From assembly GCA_032690845.1 (NCBI GenBank), contig CM064429.1, positions 12,928,569 to 12,992,568 on the forward strand: a stretch of 64,000 bases of DNA, read 5' to 3'. Positions 28,906 to 40,996 of this stretch are shown here, piece after piece. The DNA comes from Eleusine coracana subsp. coracana (lineage: Eukaryota; Streptophyta; Magnoliopsida; Poales; Poaceae). Position 1 is the stretch's first letter; each line of letters starts with the position of its first letter. A program made the position numbers and the translations under genes. A model generated the notes under the pieces. The model was not told where the DNA came from. It worked only from the letters and a program-made list of their open reading frames with translations, and searched no databases.

Positions 28906-31900
28906 TCCTCCCCCTCTTGAAGTGGAGTCGTCCTCGACTCGAGCTCATCCTCTTCTCCCAAGTATGGTTTCAAATCTGAAATGTTAAAAGTAGGACTAAC
29001 CCCGAACTCGGAAGGCAACTCAAGTTTGTATGCATTATCATTAATCTTCTCTATTATTTTGAATGGACCATCAGCTCTAGGCATTAGTTTAGACTTTCTC
29101 AATTCTGGAAATCTATCCTTCCTTAAGTGTAACCACACTAAATCTCCTACATCAAGCTTTACTTCCTTTCTACCCTTACTGCCAGCAATTTTATACTTTT
29201 CATTCATCTTTTCAATGCTAAGTCTAGTGGTCTCATGCATTTGCAAAATAAATTCAGCACGCTCCTTAGCATCAACATGAACTCTCTCATTAATAGGTAG
29301 AGGAAGTATATCAAGTGGAGTACGGGGATCAAAACCATACACTACCTTGAATGGACTTACCTTGGTAGTAGAATGTGTTGCCCGATTATAAGCAAACTCA
29401 ACATGAGGTAAGCATTCTTCCCATTGCTTCAAATTTTTCTTCAAAATAGCTCGCAACATAGTACCCAAAGTGCGGTTCACAACCTCAGTTTGTCCATCAG
29501 TTTGTGGATGACAAGTTGTAGAAAATAACAACTTTGTACCCAACTTATTCCAAAGCGTGCGCCAAAAATGACTCAAGAATTTTGCATCACGATCTGAAAC
29601 AATAGTAGAAGGCATACCATGCAAACGTACAATTTCTTTGAAAAAAAGATCAGCAATGTAACTAGCATCATCAGTTTTATGACATGGTATAAAGTGTGCC
29701 ATCTTGGAAAAACGATCCACAACAACAAAAATGCTATCACTCCCCCTCTTAGTCCTAGGCAGTCCTAAAATAAAGTCCATAGAAATATCCGCCCAAGGAA
29801 TAGAAGGAACAGGAAATGGCATGTATAAACCATGTGGATTCAATGGAGACTTAGCTTTTTGACATGTAGTGCAGCGAGCAACAAAACGCTCAACATCTTT
29901 CCTCATCCTTGGCCAAAAGAAGTGTGTGGCCAAAATATCCTCCGTCTTCTTAGCACCAAAATGACCCATCAATCCACCTCCATGCGCCTCCTGCAACAAT
30001 AAAAGACGAACGGAACCAACTGGAATGCATAGGCGGTTAGCTCTAAACAAGAATCCATCATTCAACACAAATTTGTGCCAAGCACGACCTTCTTTACAGT
30101 GCAGCAATACATCTTTAAAATCAACATCAGCAACATATTGTTCTTTAATTGCCTCAAGTCCAAAAATTCTACAATCAAGTTGAGACAACAAAGTATATCG
30201 CCTAGATAAAGCATCAGCAATCACATTATCCTTCCCTTTCTTATGTTTAATAATATAAGGAAAAGACTCAATAAACTCAACCCATTTAGCATGTCTACGG
30301 TTCAAATTGCATTGAGAACGAATATACTTAAGTGATTCATGATCAGAATGAATAACAAATTCTTTGGGCAACAAATAATGACGCCACGTCTCTAAAGAAC
30401 GTACAAGTGCATATAGTTCCTTATCATATGTGGAATAATTCAAAACAGGCCCAGTAATTTTCTCACTAAAGTATGCAACAGGTTTACCATCTTGCATCAA
30501 AACACCACCAATGCCTATACCACTAGCATCACATTCAAGCTCAAAAGTCTTATCCAAATTGGGTAATTGCAGCAATGGTGCATGTGTAAGTTTGTCCTTC
30601 AAAGCATCAAAAGACTCATGATGTACCTTACCAAAATGGAAGTCAACGCCCTTCTTTGTCAACTCATGCAATGGTGCAGCAATGGTGCTGAAATCTTTGA
30701 CAAAGCGGCGGTAGAAACCTGCAAGACCAAGAAAACTCCTCACCTGTGTGATAGTTTTTGGTACAGGCCAGCTCTTTATGGCTTCAATCTTCGCCTCATC
30801 CACCTCAATTCCCTGTGGAGTCACAACATAGCCAAGAAAAGAGACTCGATCCGTGCAAAAGGTGCACTTCTCAAGGTTACCAAATAAACGTGCAACTCGC
30901 AAAGCATCGAAAACAGCACGCAAATGAATCATATGATCATCCATGGATTTGCTATAAATCAAGATATCATCAAAGTAAACAACCACAAATTTGCCAATAA
31001 AAGGTCTTAAAACCTCATTCATCAAACGCATGAAAGTACTGGGTGCATTAGTTAACCCAAAAGGCATTACTAACCACTCATACAACCCGAATTTGGTTTT
31101 GAAAGCTGTTTTCCATTCATCTCCAAGTTTCATTCTAATTTGATGGTAGCCACTACGCAAATCAATTTTAGTGAAAATTATAGCACCACATAACTCATCA
31201 AGCATGTCGTCTAGCCTAGGAATAGGATGACGATACCTAATAGTAATGTTATTAATGGCTCTACAATCTACACACATACGCCAAGAACCATCTTTCTTAG
31301 GAACCAAAAGTACAGGAACAGCACAAGGACTAAGTGATTGACGAACATACCCACGATCCAAAAGGTCTTGGACTTGTCGTTGTATCTCCTTAGTCTCCTC
31401 AGGGTTGGTCCTATAAGCAGCACGGTTTGGCAAAGTAGCACCAGGAATCAAATCAATTTGATGCTCAATCCCTCTCAAAGGTGGCAAGCCCGAGGGTATC
31501 TCAGCTGGGAAAACATCCTCATACTCCTGCAAAAGGTTAGTGACAGCAGGAGGCAAAGCACTAGAAGCAATATCACCAAGCAAAAACAAGGCTTGTTTGC
31601 ATATCAAAGCATAGCAAATATCATCAGTAGAAATTTCAGCAAGCTCAGATTTTGTGGCAAGACATGAACGACCTTGTAATTTAATTGCAGCACCCTTAGA
31701 ACTTGAAGAATCATTAACATTACTTGGTGTAGAAGCAGAATTAACAGGTTGCTGAATTTCAGGGCTTTTATTTTTCAAACTAGCAGCTCGTTCTAAATCA
31801 GCTTGTACAATTTCAGCAGGGGTCATTGGTAACAAAGTAATTTTAGTTCCTTTATGCATAAAAGTGTACTTATTACTTTTACCATGGTGTACAGCATCAT

Positions 31901-33367
31901 TATCAAATTCCCAAGGTCTACCCAATAAAAGTGAACAAGCTTGCATGGGTACAACATCACAATCAACAGAATCCACATAGGAACCAATGGAAAAAGGAAC
32001 TCTGCAAGTTTGTGTTACCTTAGCTTTTCCAGAGTCATTTAACCACTGAATGTAGTATGGATGTGGATGTGGACGTGTGGTCAAATCAAGCTTCTTAACC
32101 ACATCAGAACTCACCAAATTGTTGCAGCTTCCTCCATCAATGATGACACGTGCCCGACGGTTCTTGATGACGAAGAAAATCTGGAACAAGTTATGTCGCT
32201 GCATCATCTCGGGCTGCTGGATTTGTGTGCTAAGCACACGCTGCACAATAATATTCATGTAGCCCGTGGTATCTCCGCCTCCAAGGACGAGGTCACCGCT
32301 GGTGGCAGCGACATCCTCCTCCTCATCCTCCACATCAGAGGTGCTCATGTAACCGCCATCATCTGTCACCATATATGCCCGCCTACTTGGGCAATCTTTC
32401 TGCACATGGCCAAGACCATGGCATCGGTGGCACTGAATCCCTGTAGTGCGTCCCGTCGAAGCAACAGAGGAGGCACTACTAGCCGGTACCTGCACAGAAT
32501 TTTTACCTGAGCGCGTAGAAGGGGCAGGGGCTGATCTTGGTGCTGCAGAAACAACACTAGCTGGTGGGGGCGGCCGGAGAGATGGCTTGGGCAGCCCCGA
32601 AGTCCCCGTTGGCCGTGGTGGGTAGAAATTCCTGGACTTGCTGTACTCCTCAAAAGCCTGGAAAAGTCCCTGTGATTCTTTCTCTGCAAGCATAGCATAC
32701 TGGAAACACTGGTTGAGGGTATAAAATTCTTTATAATCAAGGATGTCCTGAATTTCTTTTCTCAAACCAGAATAAAAGCGGCAAATCTGATCCTCTACTT
32801 TTTCAACCACAGCACAACGAATCAAACCCTTCTGAAGCTCACTAAAATACTCCTGAACAGTTTTATCTCCTTGATCTAAACGCTGCAGTTTATTACGAAT
32901 TTCTCTATAAAAAGAAGGAGGAACAAAACGATCACGCATTTCTACCTTAAGTTCTTCCCAAGTAGTAGGCAAATCGGTTTCAGCAGCTAGACCACTCCAC
33001 CAAACAATTGCAAAGTCCTTAAACTCACTAGTGGCTTGTCTAACTCTATGTTGTTCAGGAACAAGGTGGGCATTAAATTTTTGTTCTACCGTCATTTCCC
33101 AATCAAGGTAAGCATCACCATCGTACTGACCCGAAAACGAAGGAATTGAAAACTTAATTTTAGCATACGGATCATCTGGAGCATAGTTACCTTGTGTGCG
33201 ACGGTTGTGGTTGTGGAAACCACCCATACCTTGAGGGTTACGTTGCAAACGGCGTCGTAACCTTGCGGTCCTTGTAGCTGACCTATCGACGGTGCCATCA
33301 GCCTTATACACCGTTGCTTCATCATGATCGTCTTCAACGTCGTTGTTGGTGTCGTTGTTGGTGTTGG

Positions 33368-33419
<52 letters not shown>

Positions 33420-33677
33420 GGTCTTGTGAGCGGTCTCCAATTCGACAACCTGATCGGTTAGCTTAGAGACTCTCTTATCCAACCGCTCAATGCTTTCTCC
33501 CAGGTGAAGCTTGGTGACGGCGTCGGTGATGGCCCTGGTGATCGTCTCTACCAAATCACTCTGAACCGCCTGCAAAGCCTTCTGTAACTGATCTTGGCTC
33601 ACGCACTCATCAAATTTTGCGGGCGAAGCACCCTCTCCATCGCTTCCTGACATCAGAAACACCAAAACAGGAAACAA
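28590..33677 (-). CDS. E6 gag-pol polyprotein (CRM-like chromovirus)
   Basis: 1,695 codons with no interruption; the second Met (33653, MSGSDGEG) is the likelier start. Domains: coiled-coil/poly-Asn N-terminus (Asn run about 86-103); gag capsid (about 180-350); CCHC knuckle CHRCHGLGHVQKDC (about 415-428); aspartic protease IIDGGS (about 511); RT with YFDDIL (about 900); RNase H with ECDASG (about 1045); integrase with an HHCC zinc finger, catalytic Asp in SMDFI (about 1297), Asp in SDRDAKF (about 1359) and Glu in GQTEVVNRT (about 1395); and a GPF/Y-like DGPFKIIEK module (about 1545). No classical chromodomain is obvious. The last ~105 residues lie in the 3' LTR, a CRM trait. All catalytic residues I can check are present, so this may supply enzymes in trans. 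Its shortened 5' LTR may limit its own replication. Confidence 0.92.
28906..28920 (-). other. E6 polypurine tract
   Basis: The minus strand reads caagagggggagga immediately before the LTR start tgatgaggacatc. Confidence 0.75.
33367..33420. repeat. (GTT)n microsatellite encoding poly-Asn
   Basis: About 18 uninterrupted gtt units on the plus strand, read as Asn codons (AAC) on the minus strand, inside the gag N-terminus of E6. A trinucleotide unit keeps the frame when its length changes. Confidence 0.95.
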
Positions 33678-34839
33678 AAAGTGAAGGTTATCCCTACAAA
33701 ACTACTAAGCAGTGGTGCCTCTCAACACAGCAAAAGTAAGCTTCTTGCAAAGCTCTTACAAAGTTCTGAAAACAACAAAGCGAAGGATACCAGGGAGAAG
33801 TGTTCCACGATTGCAAGGGTTACCAAATAACCTATGTGCTGTCCAGAAGAAGTATGTAGAGCTAGGAAGGCCAAATATATATATATGAGTGGCACACAAA
33901 TCAAAAACAGATAGTAAAGCTGAATAAGTGCCCAAATAACTTGTCCCTAGTTGCTGGTCTAACTATGTCCTAGAACAGTAGTGATAGCAAAGAAGAAACA
34001 AAGAGACAAAGGGACACAGTCGATCACAGGGGGCTTAGTGTAAAACAGCCGAACTCAGAAATTCCAGGGGGCTAGATGGAGCACTAGTAGGAATCCCAAA
34101 TTTCTTTTTTTTTTATTTTATTTTTTTGATATTTTTTTCCAACTCACTAGTAAACAGGAAGAAACCACAAAAAATTTCAGCTCAAACCGAGATAGGACGT
34201 GGCCTACAGAAAATCTTGAAGTTTCAGAAAACGTCGGGTTTTAACTTGAATGAATTTTTTCTTTATCTTCCCGATTTTTTTTGAATTTTTTGACGAGGGC
34301 ACACAGGGCGTAAAGAATCTCCTGTAAAAATTTCAGCCAAAACGGACAACCGAGCAAAAAGTTATGGCTGTTTTACCGAAGGGGTGTCGGAATCGGTTAT
34401 GAAGAATCCGGGGTTTTGAGTGAAATCCGAGTCGGGCTTGGGGTCGGGTAGGGAGTTTTTTGGCAAGGTGGATGCAGCGGAAAGTGGAATTTATGAAAAG
34501 TGGTCCGAGGTGGTGAGGGTAGGTTTAGGGTGGGATTAGGGTGGGCGTGTTGATCAATCAACCCTAGCACACAAAGCCGACAAAACCGAGGATGGTGAAG
34601 GGGATGGCGGCTAGGGTTGCAAGGGAAACACTACTGACGACAAAAACACAAACTAAACCAGCGACTAAACAAGAACTAGGGCACAAACTCAACACTACGG
34701 ACTCTGAAATTGAAATATGCAAAGGCTAAACACGTGGTTATGGGCGGGGGAAAATTTTTTTTTTGGTATTTTCAGTGGACGATAGGAAGAACACGAAAAC
34801 AAAACTAAAGGGTAGTGTGAACCTGACGGTGCACCTGAA
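33678..34839 (-). other. E6 5' untranslated leader
   Basis: A non-coding leader of about 1.1 kb between the PBS and gag, with an A/T-rich stretch (34101-34140). No gene is supported. CRM-like elements typically have a leader here; the packaging signal cannot be located by eye. Confidence 0.7.
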
Positions 34840-34852
34840 GCTCTGATTACCA
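34840..34852 (-). other. E6 primer-binding site (tRNA-iMet type)
   Basis: The minus strand reads tggtaatcagagc, adjacent to the 5' LTR at 34855. It is the same one-base-longer variant as in E6a. Confidence 0.7.
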
Positions 34853-34854
34853 CT

Positions 34855-35292
34855 TGATGTGGACAAGGGTTCCCGATCTTCCGAAAGGTTCTTGGTAAGT
34901 TGATTTGGTCGGAGGCGACACACAAATCGATCCGGCTTCAGAACAGCACGTTCTAAACCCCGCAATCGCAGCACGACGTCTCCTCTGGTTATCAACCGTC
35001 CAAAAGACGATTGACCTCGCCAAGAAGGCTGATCCCTGCCTGCGAATCAAGAACACAAGCAAGAACAACGAAGATTGCAACACAATTGCAGATGTATGAT
35101 TAAACTCTCGAAGTTGGGGTCTCACAAACCGATGAACGGCGAAACTGTTTATGAACAGAATTGATCTAAGCAAAACCCGAACCCTAATGGTGCGGTGGCG
35201 GCTGTATATAAAGACCCTAGGGTCGTGCAAGACCCTCTGGACGCGCCCCTAATTGGGCTCAACTAGATACAAAGCCCAAAGGCCAAAAATAG
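34855..35292 (-). repeat. E6 5' LTR, truncated
   Basis: 437 bp corresponding to the R/U5 side of the LTR, including the TATA-like region near 35205. About 485 bp of U3 are missing at the 35292 breakpoint. Confidence 0.85.
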
Positions 35293-35295
35293 ACT
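35293..35295. other. Rearrangement junction with 3-bp filler
   Basis: The E6 LTR ends at 35292 and the duplicated flank (matching 26879 onward) starts at 35296. The bases act between them match neither parent. This is typical of non-homologous end joining. Confidence 0.65.
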
Positions 35296-35325
35296 CCGTA
35301 TTGCCCGAAGAAGCGGCATCAGGTG
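35296..35325 (-). pseudogene. Second copy of Tat antisense exon end
   Basis: Repeats 26879-26908, the antisense exon sequence plus the aggtg flank, ahead of the second E7 LTR copy. Confidence 0.75.
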
Positions 35326-36957
35326 TGTAAGCTTCATGACCATTGATGGGATCCCCAAGGTATGAATGTTTTAGTGATAGATAATAACTATGAAATTGTG
35401 GGCTAATATCAACATGAGTGTTGTCTATGTAAGAATCATCTCTAAACTCTACTACAAATCATATGGATGATAGTTGCCTTGGTGATTGATGACAATGACC
35501 ACAAGCATGGAGGCTTGTGAGCTTGATGGAGTCCAAGGGTTGATGGACATGGATCAAAGCTGAGGACAAGCTATGGAGCAAGTCTTGGGAACACTTGTCT
35601 AGTTGTTAGGGCTTTGAGTCCATAGGAAAAACCGGACTATCAAGTGGGTCTAGGTCATTCTCTTAGGTCGTGTCTTGTTGGTGATGTGCAAGGTTGCTTG
35701 GTGAAATCACAGTCACTAGATAACAGTGGAGAAGCCAAGGATATGTTTGAAGAAACCGGGAAACAAAGTCAAGCGAAGACGACAAGTTTCTGCTTCTGGA
35801 CATAGTGACCGGACAGAGGGGTCAATGGTGACCGGACTATACGGTCACTAGGTGAGGATATCTGGAACTTACAGCGAGTAGCGAGGAGTCTGTCTGTGCT
35901 AGGTTTCATAGTGACCGGACGGTCCGGTCTGTATGAGTTGCGTAGGGCAGAAAGGAAGCTCAGTGTGAAATGTTTCTAGACTGGAGAGAGAAATGGACCG
36001 GACGGTCTGGTCAGCGGACCATACGGTCCGGTCAGCAGGAGATCAGCAGTGGGCAGAGCTCTTGGAGCCAGAGTCTGCAGTGACCGGACGGTCCGGTGAG
36101 GCAGTGATTGGACAGTCCGGTCAGTACGCCCAGAAAGCTGATTTCGTGGAGCAACGGGTTGTTTGAGGTTGGAAACATATATTGGATATCTTGGCTAGTG
36201 TAATACCTGAGAGCATTTGGTAAGGTCCAAGAGGAAAAGAGGAGAGCACTAGGAGAGGATATTGGATATATTGAGAGTGCTTGTGAAAGTAACAAGGAGT
36301 GATCTTGCACATCTAAGGCTAGGGTATCCTTAGGGTGTGATCTAGGTTGTTACTCTTGGTCTGTGGTAAGATCTAGACCGGTTAGGTGTCGGTGATCGAG
36401 CCTATCATGATTGGTTCTAAAGGCCGTCACATGTTTGTACACGGTTTGAGCCCGCCGGTGAAAGGGGCATCGCTAGTGAGCGCCCGTGGCAGCTCCAAAA
36501 GTTCGGCAAGTTCTTGAGGGAGGTGAGCTTGTGCCTTGGTGGCAGTGGTGACGCACACCGTGTCTTCAGTACGGGAGTGATTGCGGGCTTGTGTGCGAGA
36601 ACTCCACTTGGTGGCGGGTGGGACCGGTACTCCGGCGGGAGTGGTCAAACGAGCAGTAGGGGAAGGCGCCATCCTTCCGAGACCTCGGGAAAAAAACATG
36701 AGCATTCCTTGACCCCCTCTTTACTATTCCGCATTTATGTGCTCTACTTGATAGGGTGACTTGTGGCTTGCATAGGCTAGTGTGTTTAGCTTCCGTGTTT
36801 TGTTTTGCCTCATGAACACTAGCATGCATAGGGTCTTGGCCTACTAGAACTTCTTAGGTTGCAACGCTTGTTGGGTTCTAGTGGTGTGAAATTGAAGTAT
36901 TTAGATTCGTGGTCGGCTACCGATTCACCCTCCTCCCCCTCTCGGTAGGCCTTCGGT
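35326..36957 (+). repeat. E7 5' LTR, second copy (continues into the element)
   Basis: Starts tgtaagcttcatgacc. The part 35326-36398 is almost identical to 26909-27981. Beyond 36398 it runs on without the E6 insertion (agcctatcatg). It matches the 3' LTR to about 36585. The exact end is uncertain: a normal TTCA-type terminus and primer-binding site are not visible before gag, so they were probably deleted near 36957. Palindromes at 35807-36123. Confidence 0.78.
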
Positions 36958-36961
36958 CCTG

Positions 36962-39004
36962 ATGCCGGGGAAGGTGGGGAGTGTTCCCATTTTCGATGGG
37001 GAGGACTACGTATTGGAAGGCATGTATGCAAGCCTACCTGGAGTCCCTTGCTCCGGAGATATGGATGGTGACCCATGAATCGGATATGGATGTGAACATT
37101 CTTGAACCTGATTTCATTAAGAACAATGCTAAGTCCAAGAATGCTCTTTTCTCATGCACCTCTAGGGATATGTTTGCTAGATTGGACTCGAGTTCGACAA
37201 CACACGGTATCTGGACTGAGATTCAGAGTATCCAGGAGGGTACTAGTGATGTCAAAGAGGAAAGATACTATATGCTGAAGAACAAGTATGATAACTTTGC
37301 TAGATTACCACATGAGAGAGCTAGCACTGTGTATTCCCGTTTTCATGTGCTAGTGGAGGAGATCAATGCACTTGGGGATTATTTCAAGCTCAAGCCTGTG
37401 GAGGTCATCAGAAGATTCTTGAGGCTTTTCAAAGACCCCAAGTATGAGTCCATCATCACGTAAACCTTGCAGGGCGACCTCAAGACCAAGACCATGAAGG
37501 ATGTACTTGGCAAGATCACTACCTTCGAGAGCTACCAGTTGGGGATGGATGATCCTCAACCATCCAACCTTGCTCTACAGGCTGACAAGCAGGAATCAAG
37601 CAAGAGCAAGAAAAACAAGAAGAAGGAAGTCACAGATGATGATGATGATGAAGATGATAATGAGGGAAACTTGATAGAGGACTTGGTTCTTCTCATGAAG
37701 AAGATGAAGACTTTCAAGAACAAGTTTGCTTCCAAGTCTAGGGGTAAGAGCTTCAATTGTGTCTCAAAGAATCACTTTGTCCAAGAATGCCCAAAGCCAA
37801 AGAAAGAAGCATTCAAGTCACAAGATTCAAGTGAAGAAGAAGAAGATGAAGACCCCAAAGCTAAGAAAAAGAGAAGAGGTTCTTCAACAAAGACAAGAGC
37901 CAGGGCAAAGGCAAAGCCAGTGACTCCAAGAAAAGATTCTCACGCAAGGCCCTTGTTGGGGAGTGGACAAGCGACAACTCAAGTGATGAGTCCTCTTCCT
38001 CAAGTAATGAGTCCTCTTCCTCAAGTGATGAAGAAGTGGTCGGCCTAGCCATGATCAGGACCACATCACCACGAGCTCTCCTTCCACCTCCCACGTGCCT
38101 CATGGCCTCGAGCCACCTTGGGAAGAGTGAGGATGAGAGTAGCAGTGACAGCAATGACGAGGAGCGCACCTGTGTCGAGTTGTGGAGTATGCTGGAGCAA
38201 GCCCGTGACATCGCCGTTAAGAAATCCAAAATGTTGGATGTGATAAGAAAAGAGTGTAAGTTGGCTAAGGACCGTGTTGGTGACCTTGAGAGTGAGCTCA
38301 AGGACCTTGTCACATCTCATGAGGCCCTAAACAAGAGTTATGACAAACTCAAGGGTAATCATGTAGAGCTTCATGAGAAGTACAAGGCCCTTGAGGTTGC
38401 TTATGAGGCCATCAATGTTGAGAACCTTGCCTCTCCTTCCTCTTGTTCATCAATGAGCGATGCTTCTACTATGCGTGATGAACTAACCACCTCGAATGAG
38501 GTTTCTTCCCTTGAGCCTTTTGTTTTGAAGGAATATCACAAGCTCAAGGAAAAGAGGAATAATAATGATGGACGGCTTTGAGAGACTTGCACGTGGTAGA
38601 GCCATCCACAAGGAGATTCTTGGGAAGAATCTTGTGAGCAACGTATCCCACCGTGGACTTGGCTCATATCCCGCCTCCATCGACATCATCGGGACGAGTG
38701 ACTCCATATCCGAATGGGTCAAACCCCTACTCGCCGACGACTACTATTGCGAGAGGTGTTGCAAGGATGGCCCACCATCAAGGATTGTCCTATGGTGAGG
38801 AGTTCCATTGTTTTACCTAATGCTAACTTGTTCCACGAGAACACCCATTTCAAGATTTTTAGGAACAAGGATGGCAAGGTGAAAGCAAAGGCTTTGGGAC
38901 CACCAAACGAGAAGAGATAGGTCAAGAGCATATGGGTGCCTAAGTGCATAGTTGATCTTGAGAGGTCCACCGCGTACAAGTGGGTGCCCAAGAACAAGAC
39001 CTAG
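36962..39004 (+). pseudogene. E7 gag
   Basis: Sirevirus/copia gag. The N-terminus has an IFDGEDY motif, then after a 1-bp frameshift YWKACMQAYLESL (about 37013). The UBN2-like capsid region runs to the TAA at 37461, and the frame continues with MKDVLGKITTFE. A Lys/Asp/Glu-rich linker follows, then a degenerate zinc knuckle (NCVSKNHFVQEC, about 37757, with the leading Cys pattern damaged). A 24-bp tandem repeat lies at 37978-38030 and a coiled-coil region at 38170-38430. A KDC knuckle-like end (about 38774) follows, and the tail WVPKN(K)T ends at 39004. Sirevirus gag is normally followed by protease; here non-coding sequence follows. Confidence 0.82.
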
Positions 39005-39851
39005 AAGATGTTGGTGGTGGTGGACTGTGAGCTTACTTGAAGATCAAGTGAAGTCCACCACAAGTGACATGGACCTCAACATCATATCTACTCATGAGGG
39101 AGGTAATCGTGTTAGTTCTTGGTAGTTGTAGTGTGTTTTTCTTCCTCTTGCATAGCATGGTAATTAGGACTCCTTTGTGACTAGTATGCCTTGCATCCAT
39201 GCATGTGTATATAACAAAAAGAAAAACACATAAAAATTAGTCAATGTCTAACACACTCAAGATAGCTATAAGCAAGGGGGGTGCTTGAGATGTTGGTTTG
39301 GCTTCTCTCAAGGCAAGGGTATGGCTTATAGTGAGTAAGCTAGGGAGGGGTTCAAACTTGACATTGTTAGGTTCCCTTTGTGTCTTGTTTAAGTTTGCTT
39401 GCATCCACATGGCATGTTTACTTTCATTGCATATGAGAAATGCTTGTTGCATGCATCATATAGGAAACACAAAGGAGGCTTGTCTCACTTTGAGATATTT
39501 GTGCCTCATGCTCTATATAAAATTACATCTCCACAAGTGTGACCAAAGGAAAAGATTGTGCTTCATGCCTATTGAGCAAGCTCTTATGAACCCCGAGGTT
39601 AAACCCACTCGCACGATTCATGGACTAAGGCTCATACATACCCATTTGGCTCTTACTCGCCCTGGTTCTTATTTACTCAATCTTCCATTTGGCATTTGCA
39701 AAAATTATAAGGCCAAAAGGTGCCACTATTCGAAAAGGAGTGTTTGAGAGTTCTCTTCATATTCCAAGTGGAGTGTTTAATTGGGTGTTAAGTGAGGGCA
39801 CTCGGAAAATGGAGAAATTTCTTGACTCAGCCAAAATTCTGGTAGAGACAA
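39005..39851 (+). other. E7 spacer after gag
   Basis: Non-coding sequence between gag and the internal palindrome array. I see no pol motifs in any frame. It contains ttgagatgttggtttggc-type sequence at 39286 and the small ORF 39298-39747, which lacks any recognisable motif. Confidence 0.6.
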
Positions 39852-40030
39852 TACAGTCCGATCTTTGGACCGTACAGTCCGGTCAGTGCCCACAGGTACA
39901 GTGTTCTGGAGAGTCTAGTCATAGAAACCGGACAGAACGGTCCTAGTGACCGGACCGTCCGGTCTGTACGGGATGCCAGCAAACCCAGAGCGAACCGGAC
40001 CGTTCGGTCTAGAGACCGTACTCTCCGGTC
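39852..40030. promoter_or_regulatory. Internal palindrome module of E7
   Basis: About six palindrome-like units of the accggaccgtccggtc kind lie in about 180 bp. This is the same motif type as in the E7 LTRs but in the middle of the element, 1 kb upstream of its second ORF. A CpG-rich leader-like segment follows. It may be an internal promoter or enhancer; inference. Confidence 0.45.
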
Positions 40031-40138
40031 ACTATGTTTGATCGCGCGATGCAATCCCGATCTGTGACCATTGATCTGTTCCCATTTAGATCTCGGTCAT
40101 CCGTGACTCTTTTGACCTAGGTCAAATTCTGTAAGAGA

Positions 40139-40972
40139 CCTTGGTCTCTTCCTTGTTTCACCCCCGACACCGAGACCATGCCCCCGCCTCGTCGTTCTCG
40201 CCGATGCCGCCTCGCCATCTTCCTCGTCGCCGAGCCTCACCGCCGGCAGCCGACGCCGCTCCTCGCTCACCCCGCGCACGCGCTCGCCCCCTGCATACCT
40301 GCTCGCACCGTGCCTGCACAGCCACCGCCACCGAGCTCCTGTGCCGCCACCGCTACTCACCTCGCCGTCGGCCGTCGCTGCTACACGCCGCCGCCTCTCC
40401 CTCGCATGCGCACGCCCAGACCCTTCAGAGCCGAACTCCACCAAAACCTAGGACAAGTTTCCCGGTTTCCCTCGACCCCCACTACCGGCGACCTAAAAAA
40501 AAATTCACTCTTTCAGGCGATCGGTCGAGTGTTTTCTCTCGGTTTCGGCTTCGGGACATCCCAGGGTATTGTGCCATTCTCCAATTCATCGTCTTATGCC
40601 GTAATTTCGAGTAGTTGACCTAATTAATGCAATTAGATGTAAAATTCCTATCTTTAGTTGCATTAGTTGGTTAATTAGCTCAACCTAGTAGCACTTAATT
40701 CCATGCCTATCTATTAATTGCATGCCTAGGATTTGTCTCTCATTTAGTCTGAAGTTAGATTTATTGCCAATTATTTGACTGCACACTAGATGACTCGCAC
40801 CAGCCACATATAGTCGATGATCACTATTGATAACATTGTTTTATTTGTTCAGTGATCATGTCCTTCATTTAGTGCTTGGATTTCTATTGCGCATTCTTTC
40901 CTAGCGGTGCCTGGCTATGTAGATTTATACATAGGTCCTATGCTTATCTTGTCTATACCTACATGCGTGCAG
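40139..40972 (+). other. CpG-rich leader and candidate intron before E7 ORF2
   Basis: 40139-40600 is strongly GC- and CpG-rich with Pro/Arg/Ala-rich open frames in two registers, so it is probably a leader and not a gene. 40601-40972 is A/T-richer, starts at a possible donor (gcc|gtaatt) and ends in a pyrimidine-rich stretch with gtgcag at 40972, 24 bp before the ORF2 ATG. The layout parallels the E5 intron. The donor is tentative. Confidence 0.4.
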
Positions 40973-40996
40973 TGACAGCAGCCAGCAGAGTCACAG

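Larger units (their letters stand above)
27982..35292 (-). mobile_element. E6: CRM-like gypsy element with intact gag-pol frame
   Basis: Minus orientation. A complete 3' LTR (27982-28905), PPT, 1,695-codon polyprotein, leader, PBS, and a 5' LTR shortened to 437 bp (34855-35292). The left flank gatcg would be the target-site duplication. On the right the LTR is cut at 35292 and a second copy of the left flank follows (35296-36398). In element sense the LTR starts tgatgaggacatcactcc. Confidence 0.9.

Noticed and set aside
39298..39946. Open frames of 149 and 85 codons between E7 gag and ORF2
   Set aside because: No motif, no codon pattern or neighbour support; treated as spacer.
40141..40618. 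Pro/Arg-rich ORFs of about 150 codons as a captured host gene
   Set aside because: Two overlapping frames are equally open because of GC richness, there are no domains, and the position before ORF2 fits a leader.
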